From Eleusine coracana subsp. coracana (lineage: Eukaryota; Streptophyta; Magnoliopsida; Poales; Poaceae): a DNA stretch of 64,000 nt. Shown here one piece after another: positions 56,727-64,000 of the stretch. Position numbers and translations under genes: made by a program. The stretch is taken from the NCBI GenBank assembly GCA_032690845.1, contig CM064434.1, positions 7,566,108-7,630,107 of the forward strand. Reading direction: 5' to 3'. Within the stretch, counting starts at the first letter, position 1. The number at the start of each line of letters is the position of its first letter. Below the pieces are notes generated by a model. It searched no databases and was not told the DNA's origin. It was given only the letters and a program-made list of their open reading frames with translations.

Positions 56727-57896
56727 GTGTTGTTGCATTTCGCTAAAGCATCAGGAGGGAGGACCGAGACCGACCATGAGGGTAACCGAGAGGATGATGA
56801 TGGAGCGAAAGGCCGGTGGAGGAGAGGCAGCGTATGGTGGTGGATGACAGTGGTGGTGGATATGGTGATGCTGATCTGCGGCCAGACCGTGGCCACCCTC
56901 CTTAGCCGCCTGTACTACAACTCCGGCGGCAACAGCAAGTGGATGACCACGCTGACCTTCTCCGGCGGCGCGCCGCTGCTGGCGATCCCACTCCTCCTGA
57001 TGCCGCAGCCCTCGCCGGAGTCCTACCGCCCCGCAGCCTCCAAGATGGTGCCCATCTACGCCGGCCTCGGCGTCCTCATCGCCCTCAACAACCTCATGTA
57101 CTCGTACGGCCTGCAGTACCTGCCTGTCTCCACCTTCTCGCTACTGGCCGCCACGCAGCTGGCCTTCAACGCCGTGACGTCACGCTTCCTCAACGCTCAA
57201 CGGTTCACGCCGCTCATCGCCAACTCGGTGGTCGTGCTAACCTTCTCCGCCGCGCTGCTGGGCGTGGCCGGGTCGTCGGACGACTCCGGCGGGACCGCCG
57301 CCGGCGGCCACGGGAAGTACGCGGCGGGGTTCATCCTCACGCTGGCCGCCTCCGCCACCGTCGCGCTCGTGCTCTCCCTCTTCGAGCTCACCTTCGAGAA
57401 GGCGATCCGGTCCAGGACGCTGCGGTGGGTGCTGGCGATGCAGCTCTACACGAGCATCGCGGCGTCGGCGGTGTGCGTGGTGGGGATGTTCGCGTCGGGG
57501 GAGTGGCGGACGGTGGCCACAGAGGCAGCGGCGTTTGAGGGAGGGAGGGCGAGGTACGTGGCGACGGTGGCGGGGATGGGCGTGGCGTGGCAGGCGGCGT
57601 CGGTGGGCTCGGTGCGGCTCATCTCCAGGGTGTCGGCGCTCTTCGCCAACGTGAGCGCCACCGTGGGGCTGCCGCTGGTGCCCGTGTTTGCGGTGGCGCT
57701 GTTCGGGGACAGGATGACCGGAATCAAGGTCATCGCCATGCTCATGGCGCTCTGGGGTTTCCTCTCCTATGTGTACCAGCACTACATCGATGGCCGGCGC
57801 GGGAAGGTGCCTCGGTGTCGCGTCTGCGCCGCGCGGCCGGAAAGCAACAACACGGTCATACCACCGGTACAACCAGTAATTACCAATGATAATTAG
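56727..57896 (+). CDS. Purine permease (PUP)-family membrane transporter
   Basis: Up to 389 residues, one exon. From residue 40 the text follows the plant PUP family: first membrane helix VVDMVMLICGQTVATLLSRL, then YYNSGGNSKWM (family motif YYxxGGxSKW), YAGLGVLIALNNLMYSYGLQ, LPVSTFSLLAATQLAFNAVT, LNAQRFTPLIANSVVVLTFS, FELTFEKAIRS, and C-terminal helices AGMGVAWQAASVGSVRLISR through MLMALWGFLSYVYQHY. About ten membrane segments of the drug/metabolite transporter fold are expected. Family members move adenine, cytokinins, caffeine or vitamin B6-type substrates across plasma or internal membranes by proton coupling; the substrate cannot be read here. Start: ATG 56727 opens the frame, but residues 1-39 are not conserved and copy A has a stop there, so Met40 (56844) or an upstream spliced exon may be the true start. 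The C-terminus is short and hydrophilic. Confidence 0.9.
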   Translation: MLLHFAKASGGRTETDHEGNREDDDGAKGRWRRGSVWWWMTVVVDMVMLICGQTVATLLSRLYYNSGGNSKWMTTLTFSGGAPLLAIPLLLMPQPSPESYRPAASKMVPIYAGLGVLIALNNLMYSYGLQYLPVSTFSLLAATQLAFNAVTSRFLNAQRFTPLIANSVVVLTFSAALLGVAGSSDDSGGTAAGGHGKYAAGFILTLAASATVALVLSLFELTFEKAIRSRTLRWVLAMQLYTSIAASAVCVVGMFASGEWRTVATEAAAFEGGRARYVATVAGMGVAWQAASVGSVRLISRVSALFANVSATVGLPLVPVFAVALFGDRMTGIKVIAMLMALWGFLSYVYQHYIDGRRGKVPRCRVCAARPESNNTVIPPVQPVITNDN

Positions 57897-59018
57897 ATAT
57901 TTGTATAGTTGTATATCAAGTTAACAAAGTATCTTATTATGGCAATATGTACTGTAACAAAATATGCACCGGATGGCTCCCCGTCCCCAACTCGGCGATT
58001 TAGTTGCTATTCCTCTCAAATAATATTGAACTGCCAAATAAAGAAGCTGGCCGAGATTCCCAAAAAAAAAAACGGATGGCCGGCAATGGCCAATGGCGTT
58101 GTGCCATCTGTATTCTGTCTCATGTATCATATCATTCATTTCGTATTGCTTGGAGAACTGACCAGGCAACAAAGCTACCTCCAGAATCCGACCACAAGAA
58201 CCTTATTCAGAGCTCAGAGGTGCTTCTTTGCAGGCCACGACGCCTCGCCGTCAACTCCTACTTCAATCGAGGCTGCCATAGGTGCAGGCGTGGGTGGAGC
58301 TGGCCTCCCCAGTCGCAGCCTGCTGTACGAGTTGTTCTATGTCTTCCCCAATAGGCGGTCCGCCGGAGCGAATCGACCTCTTCAGCTCTGAGAGCTTCAG
58401 AGCATTCGCAAGTATGAACTAGTTATGAGCAAGGCAATGGTCAACGGCAGGAAGCGGCGGTGGATTTGAGCGGAGTTGCTCTTGTTTGGACGGGGTCAGA
58501 ACTCAGAAGAGTCCAACGAAGTCATCATCTATAGAAAAGATGCATTTTTCTCGTAATTCCTGTGGGACCAATGGAAATCTTGACATTTTTTGTTCTGCTC
58601 AGACCAGAGAAAAACAAAATCCAATCATAATTCGCCACGTCATGCAGGAGTACACATGGGAGGAGGAGACGGGAGGAGAAATAGGTTAAAAGGACGACAT
58701 TCTAAACATTACAGCGGACTTGGATTCTGAAGAGACGAATTTTAGCTGTTGACACCAAGCTGTGCTAATCGGCCCATGGGTAACTTAGGGCTGATTAGAC
58801 CCACCTTCTAGTTCTTCTAGGAGAAAGTTATTCGCACCAATCTTTGAAGATATTTATCACGAAGACATAAAAGACTTCAATGTCCAAAACGTGTAATGCA
58901 TGTCTATACTTCAAAGAACCTCATAAGGAGACCTATATGGAAGCTACAGAAGACTCGAGAACCGATTTAGAGAAGACATCAGACTGAACATGACCCATGG
59001 CCCCACTTCCTAAGAAAC
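57897..59018. other. Stretch with no recognised gene
   Basis: 3' flank of the transporter gene, then unassigned DNA. ORFs at 57909-58391 and 58004-58354 overlap in different frames without a recognisable domain. Confidence 0.3.
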
Positions 59019-59020
59019 CA

Positions 59021-59786
59021 GGGCCGGCCCTAACATTTTGGAGGCCCGGTGCGAGATTGAGTCAAGGGCCCTTTTAATTTAATCATATATATATTAGCTA
59101 TTAAAAATATTATTTTAATTGCATGGCTTTACTATAATAAAAAATACCCTCAATATTCACAATATTTATACTTTTTGTCAAGTCATTTCTAGATCATTCT
59201 ACTATATATAAAAAAAAGTAAGGGCAACAGAAACTATAATACAACAGACTACAAAGCACGTTTGGTCTTTTAAGCAAAATAATGTTCTAATGAAACAACA
59301 TTTAAGAATTATTTTAGCTTTTGTATATATCGTTTCCGCTTTCTCAAGCAGATGAGCAGCCGTGTTGATGATTGATTTGTGCAGGATGTAGCTAGCGTCC
59401 GCAAACAATGAACAGGAAGGAAATTAATCTATTTCCTAGGGCCTTTTTTTTCTGGTTATATGGATATGGCCCATTTGTCTCACCTGCCAGGTCGATATCT
59501 TTTAGTTGGCCTCTCTTCTTCGTTGCACCGTTGGATAATAAAAAAACTTAAAACCATGGCACTGCAGACGAACAGTCGACCGAGCTGATCAGCTGGGCAT
59601 CGAAGATCGAATCAGAAATCTAAGGGGATTAGGGGTAGGGATAATCGGAGCCGAAGTTAGTTTGAACGGTTGCCGAATCTTGCCTTATACTGGACGGGAC
59701 AGTCCTCCTTTGCTGTTTCATCTCTGACAGGGCCCTAACTTTTCAGAGGCCTGGTGCGACCGCCCGCACCACCTCAGGGCCGGGCC
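59021..59786. mobile_element. hAT-like non-autonomous element
   Basis: The left end GGGCCGGCCCTAAC and the reverse complement of the right end (GGCCCGGCCCTGAG) are inverted repeats. The phrase GAGGCCCGGTGCGA follows the left end and recurs in direct orientation near the right end (59743-59760), as in many grass elements with GGGCCGGCCCT termini. AT-rich, non-coding interior. Exact target duplication not established. Confidence 0.55.
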
Positions 59787-60694
59787 AACATATAAATACT
59801 TGTAAACCTAAGAGTTATCAGAGATGGCGCCAAAGTAACAACAATTCTCATAAGTTCAGAACTATCTGGGCTTTGCCCCGTTCTTCACATCACTAGTTGT
59901 CAGGTTTAGCTTAGCTAACCTAGACAAGTCGACGATCACAAGATTGTAAACTTAGTTTCAAGAACCGCTAGTGCTTGAGGTAATTTATCAAGGTAGGCGT
60001 ACTCGATGGTGATATATCTTGTACTATATATATCAAAATATGATTAAATATATTGATGAATGATTTTGATTTAATTGATTGCCTGGATTTTATGGTTTTA
60101 CATATGCTTATTCCAATACTTAGTACAAAGACTAAGTTTTAGATGCTATGTTAATCGTGATACCATTCAAAGCTTCTTGTTACATCATCGGTGAAGCATA
60201 GTGCCATCACACCCACATAGAGATGTAAGCCGGGATCAGTAGTTGGTTGTGTTAAGGCTTTAATTCATTTGTTGTACTAGGTTTATGAGATGGACAAAAA
60301 TTTTAGTTTATTTTACGAAATTTTAGCCGCAAAACTCAAAACCTACATCCCTAAACCCACAATAAAGTCTTGTCATGTACTTGTATTAGATCTCGGTGAC
60401 CCAGTATGATTATAACATAGTACATCACAACTTGCTTCTATTTCGTTAAAGGTGTGCAGCTTCAATTCATTCATACAAGACTAGAAGTATATATAAAACC
60501 GTTTTGGCATGCATAATTAGCCCTGCTCTATCGAATAAAAAGCAAATGAAATTATAAGTTATAAACTAAGATTAAATAGACAATAATCTCCATATATCAT
60601 GCTCCCTCCATTCTTAAACTGTTGATTATGGTTAATTATTCATCTTATTTCGTTAAAGGTCCGCAGCATCAACACCCACTACCTGCTCGACGGA
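59787..60694 (+). other. Upstream region of the F-box gene
   Basis: AT-rich, no other gene. No TATA box can be assigned with confidence. The sequence just before the gene (60640-60690) is GC-rich and likely 5' untranslated. Confidence 0.35.
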
Positions 60695-60772
60695 ATGTCT
60701 CTGAGACGCCAAAACAAAAGGCGCAAGGTAGCGGCTGAGGGAGGTGGATCGCATCAGCGGCCTCCACGATGA
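60695..60772 (+). other. Probable original 5' coding end of the F-box gene, frameshifted
   Basis: ATG 60695 starts a basic stretch (MSLRRQNKRRKVAAEGGG) of the kind that commonly precedes VDRIS in grass F-box proteins. A one-base shift between here and 60744 would join it to the F-box. As written, this frame ends after 25 codons. Confidence 0.5.
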
Positions 60773-62312
60773 TCTTCTCTGCCGAGTGATCTCCTTTCTG
60801 CCAGCGCACGAGGCCGTGTGGACGTGCGTGCTCTCCCGCCGCTGGCGAGAGGTGTGGAAGTCCACGTGCATCCTACGCTTCACCAAAGCCGAGACCTGGG
60901 GGAGTGCGGCGAGGTTCAACAAGTTTGTCAACGATATGCTGTCGTTCAAGGACCATGTACCACTGGACGAGTTCGTGTTCAAGACCTATTTGTTCTGTCC
61001 TCAGATGACATCTAATGCCTTTGGGGACATAAAGGAGCCGGTTCGATATGCCAAGACGTGGATGCAATATGCTTTGATGCGTGATGTTCAGGTCCTCAGA
61101 GTACTTGTTAACGCTAGGAGCAGGAGCCTTTTGCTGAACACACCTGTCATCTCACAGCACTTGAGGACCCTAGAGCTGAAGACTGTATTCTTGGACGGCA
61201 GTTCTACGGACCTCTCAGGGTGCCCAGCATTAGAGGACCTTAAAGTGAGTGATTGCAAAATTTCGTCCCCCAAGATATTATCCCAGTCACTAAGGCGTCT
61301 GTGTGTCAATGGGTGTAAGTTTTCTAGTGAGATATGCACTCAGATTAGGACCCCAAATATTTTATCACTTCGACTGGATGTGAATGGTGGCAGTGGCAGG
61401 GTTCCGTTATTAAAAAGCATGCCATTGCTGGTTACAGCATATGTCAGACTTGACATCTACAGTCGGGATCGTTGTTGGCATAGCAATTTTGAGCAATGCG
61501 GTTCTGATGCATGTGTTGATTGCTACGGTAACCCTTATGGCAGTGATAGTTGTGTGCTTCTTAGAAGTTTGGCCAATGACAGAGATTTGGAGTTGGCAGC
61601 TCAATTACAGCCGGTACATCATGGGGTGGTATGTTTGCTCTTCTATCTTATCTCCTAGTGATTTTTGGCTATTCACAATTGTCTGCAGCATGTTTTTCTG
61701 CCAACTGCCATTATGTTCATACTGGGCACTGAAACAGAAGTCTCATGATATTATTAGCAATTGTCTTTTATTTATCATTACATTTCAATAAGTGCATCAT
61801 TGATGCTTAGTAATATTCTGACCATAGTATTGCAGTGTTTTGTTTTGGGCGTCGTGCTCTTCTGGAAAATAAGAAATAAAAACTTGAAGATTCATACTCT
61901 CCCAGATTTCAGTCAACTATATTTATTTTTTTGTTTTACTCAGGACATTTTCAAGAAAGATATGCAACTGTCACCAATATTCAGCAAGTTGAAGACTTTG
62001 GTACTCGATTGGTGGGTTGTGGCAAGCAAAGTTCGTGCAGTAATTCACTTTCTTCGGAAAGCGCCAGTCCTAGAGAAGATCTCAATTAGACTTTGTGAGG
62101 TATATATGTGCTTATAGTGATGGCTGATATCCTTAGAAAGTTATCATGGGATTGATTTATGATATTGTTATCTTCTGTAGGAGTGTGAATATATTACAGA
62201 AATAGAAGAAAGTTGCAGAATGTTGGAAGAAAAATTGCTTCCATCAGAGCACCTTAAAATAATTGAAGTCAGTAGCAGCAGTGGCTATGATGGAAGACTT
62301 ACAAACTTGTGA
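60744..62312 (+). CDS. F-box / LRR-type protein gene, three exons, start codon disrupted
   Basis: Exons 60744-61628, 61944-62099 and 62181-62312, introns with GT/AG ends, all junctions phase 0; about 390 residues. The F-box occupies the first ~45 residues (DRISGLHDDLLCRVISFLPA, then VWTCVLSRRWREVWKS). Leucine-rich segments follow (LRTLELKTVFLD, CPALEDLKVSDCKI, LRRLCVNGCKF, LSLRLDV). Exon 2 begins DIFKKDMQLSPIFSKLKTLV and contains FLRKAPVLEKISIRL, the repeat before the FBD region; exon 3 (ECEYITEIEESCRML, LPSEHLKIIEV) is the start of FBD and then stops early. Such proteins recruit targets to SCF ubiquitin ligases through SKP1. The frame opens with GTG at 60744 after an in-frame TAG at 60729; a plausible ATG start (60695, MSLRRQNKRRKVAAEGGG) is in another frame. 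It may therefore be a recent pseudogene. Confidence 0.75.
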
Positions 62313-62332
62313 AGTTTGTGGATTCATGCAGA

Positions 62333-62672
62333 CGGGCCTTTACCGTAGTGGTAAGGTGCCTTAGTAGCACCTCCTAGATCTTGGGTTCGATTCCTATTGG
62401 AAGCGAATTTTTCAGACTAGGTTAAAAAAATTCTCTCGTCTTTCCCCTAAGCCAAAGCATGTGTAAGACCCTGCCTGGAGTCAATCGATGCGGGCTTTGC
62501 TCCCGATTTAAAGGCTGGTGTACTATGAAGCTCTCACACAGGCCAAAAAAGGGGGTCACCATGTCAGGGGGAAAGAGGGGTTCGGGAATTTTCTAGACCT
62601 GCGTGAGAAGGTCCTCTCTTCTTAATGTAATACCGTTGGGACGGTCTTACCCCGTCAGGTCTAATTAGAGAT
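62333..62672 (+). mobile_element. tRNA-derived SINE in the F-box 3' region
   Basis: The head carries box-A-like TTACCGTAGTGGTAAGG and box B GGTTCGATTCC (62382-62392), then the unrelated body and a tail CTTCTTAATGTAATACC. Flanking GATTCATGCAGA (62321-62332) and GATTCTGCAGA (62673-62683) look like a target duplication with one indel. It lies 20 bp after the F-box stop codon. Confidence 0.68.
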
Positions 62673-62683
62673 GATTCTGCAGA

Positions 62684-63140
62684 GGCGTGCTCACCACTAT
62701 GGAGCCAAAGCAGCAGAGCATTTTCTTATCAAATGGAGTAGTCAACCACCAGCATCATTGGCAATCTGGGAAAGCGACCCCGGGCCGGCGCATCATATAT
62801 ATCACCCACCTGTCAAGACTACACCGAGCCTCAGCAAAAGGATCAGGAAGCCCAACTCGCTCTACCCAGAATCTTTGTGGGTCAAATGAGTGACCTGAGC
62901 GTTGATAAATAGGCAAGAGCAATGAGAGAAAGGAATGCCGTTTGTAAACATTGAACCTATGGCAATTGCTTTCCATCGCTGCTTTGTGTTCGATTAATTG
63001 TTTCTTACCTCTAATAGTGATTAGTAGGTTTTTCTTTCTCCGCTGTTGTTTTGATTCACTATATCTTTGTGTTGCTTCGCGTCGTTGTTGTGGTGTTCGT
63101 GGTACCACGAGGAATCTATTCTCGCTTGTCCACTGATATT
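62684..63140 (+). pseudogene. Chromovirus (Ty3/gypsy) C-terminal fragment
   Basis: The frame at 62671-62889 includes AAEHFLIKWSSQPPASLAIW, which matches the chromodomain found at the C-terminus of chromovirus integrases (pattern E.LVQW.G.P...ATWE). Domains before it are missing. 62890-63140 may be the start of its LTR or flank. In the family the chromodomain steers insertion into heterochromatin. Confidence 0.5.
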
Positions 63141-63240
63141 TTTAACAGCACCCACCAGGAGTCATGGATACTTGGAAAGGGACATTGTTATTAGAGGTAA
63201 GAAATAGGGGGAAGGAACAGGTAATAGACACATTTGGAAA

Positions 63241-64000
63241 AGTCTGTATGTCAATAGGTACAAATATTGTATTGAGATATGCACTCAGATTATGGCCCCA
63301 AATCATTTAACACTTCGACTGGATGCAGAGAGGCAGGGTTCCGTTACTACAAAGCATGTCATAGCTGGTCACAGCATATGTCAAACTTGACGATCACAGT
63401 ATGGATCCTTGTTTGCATAGCAACTTTGAGCAATGTGGTTCTAATGAATGTGTTGATTGCTACGGTAACACTTGTGGCTGTGATAGTTCTGTGCTTCTTA
63501 GAAGTTTGTCCAATGTCACAAAATTGGAGTTGGCAGCTCAATTAAAGAAAGTTCGTCATGGAGTGGTATGTTTGTGCTTGTACCTTATGTCTCAGTATTT
63601 TTTATCCATTCACAGTTTTATGAATCATGTTTTTTCCATCATTACATTTATAAGCTGAACACTGAAACAGGATTTTTATGTTTAGTACCACCAATTGTCT
63701 TTTATATATTATTACACTCCAAGAAGGGCATTGTTGATGATTTCTGTGATTCTGGGTGTAGTATTGCAACTGTACTGTTTTGAGACTCATGCTGTTTTTT
63801 GACATCTTGAAATACTTAAAGATTCATATTCACCTGGATTTCAATCAATGTGTCAAGATAAGGGTGTTTTAGTGTCTGTAAGATAACCTAAAATGTGATA
63901 AGTGCATTAAATATCTGTTTGTTTTTAGTCTCTTAATTTTGCTCCAAAGTTCTAGCCCTGTTTTTATCCTTCATTCAGGCTATTTTCAAGAAAGAGATGC
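63241..64000 (+). pseudogene. 5'-truncated duplicate of the F-box gene (runs off right edge)
   Basis: From about 63241 the DNA matches the F-box gene from the VNGCKF region (61300) to intron 1. An 8-base deletion near 63331 relative to the first copy shifts the frame, and a stop follows in HSICQT. Downstream, NFEQCGSNECVDCYGNTCGC and LELAAQLKKVRHGV remain recognisable. Intron 1 follows from 63568, and exon 2 starts at 63979 after TTCATTCAG (AIFKKEM). The F-box itself is absent. Confidence 0.8.

Noticed and set aside
57237..57872. 211-codon minus-strand ORF and other long frames over the purine-permease gene
   Set aside because: Shadows of a GC-rich coding sequence; Arg/His-rich text with no family.
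58004..58391. Overlapping ORFs after the transporter gene
   Set aside because: Two frames open by chance; no domain, and neither has a credible start context.
62340..62395. Possible tRNA gene
   Set aside because: tRNA-like head of a longer SINE with a LINE-type tail; no acceptor stem.

Overview
This window is plant nuclear DNA, most likely from a grass. The evidence is the dense nest of LTR retrotransposons, the CACTA, Stowaway, Tourist/Harbinger and Helitron remnants, the tRNA-derived SINEs, spliced genes with GT/AG introns, and a GC-rich purine-permease-type gene of grass style. I cannot name the species. There is no CRISPR array, operon or bacterial feature. Host gene content is low: one 8-cysteine secreted peptide gene (22429-22716, minus), one purine-permease-type transporter (56727-57896, plus) with a truncated upstream duplicate, and one F-box gene (60744-62312, plus) with a broken partial duplicate running off the right edge. 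Almost everything else is mobile DNA or its debris.

Layout. 1-777 is the end of a CACTA transposon. 2235-4166 is a Ty3/gypsy deletion derivative with its 3' LTR, followed by a SINE with target duplications (4610-4758). 5135-20591 is a Ty1/copia element bounded by perfect GATTT duplications; its left LTR was split by a second, non-coding LTR element in the opposite orientation (5167-10671, large-retrotransposon-derivative type). 20644-21631 is a CACTA-like fragment. The peptide gene, a Stowaway MITE and a Helitron 3' end follow up to 25347. 26345-32402 is an old copia element with short LTRs, carrying a Tourist-like MITE in its left LTR and a small Helitron inside.

33913-44863 is an 11-kb LTR element on the minus strand with a broken ORF of unknown function. 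It is invaded by a 1.55-kb Helitron (36214-37767) and by a related LTR in opposite orientation (39898-43037), itself invaded by a Harbinger fragment (40491-41812). 46130-50493 is a second, nearly intact copy of the same gypsy deletion derivative seen at the left edge, with a Stowaway in its 5' LTR. A MITE with GATGC duplications sits at 50853-51287.

52560-57900 is a tandem duplication containing the purine-permease locus. The upstream copy lost most of the gene and took two CACTA insertions; the downstream copy preserves the uninterrupted target site of one of them. 59021-59786 is a hAT-like element. 60695-64000 holds the F-box gene, a SINE, a chromovirus fragment and a 5'-truncated F-box duplicate.

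No set of genes here works together as a pathway. The most informative content is the order of insertions, readable from target-site duplications, and the existence of non-autonomous families (the gypsy derivative and the coding-free LTR element) that must depend on enzymes made elsewhere. I did not find a convincing new biological system. All calls are by eye and translation; no database search was run.
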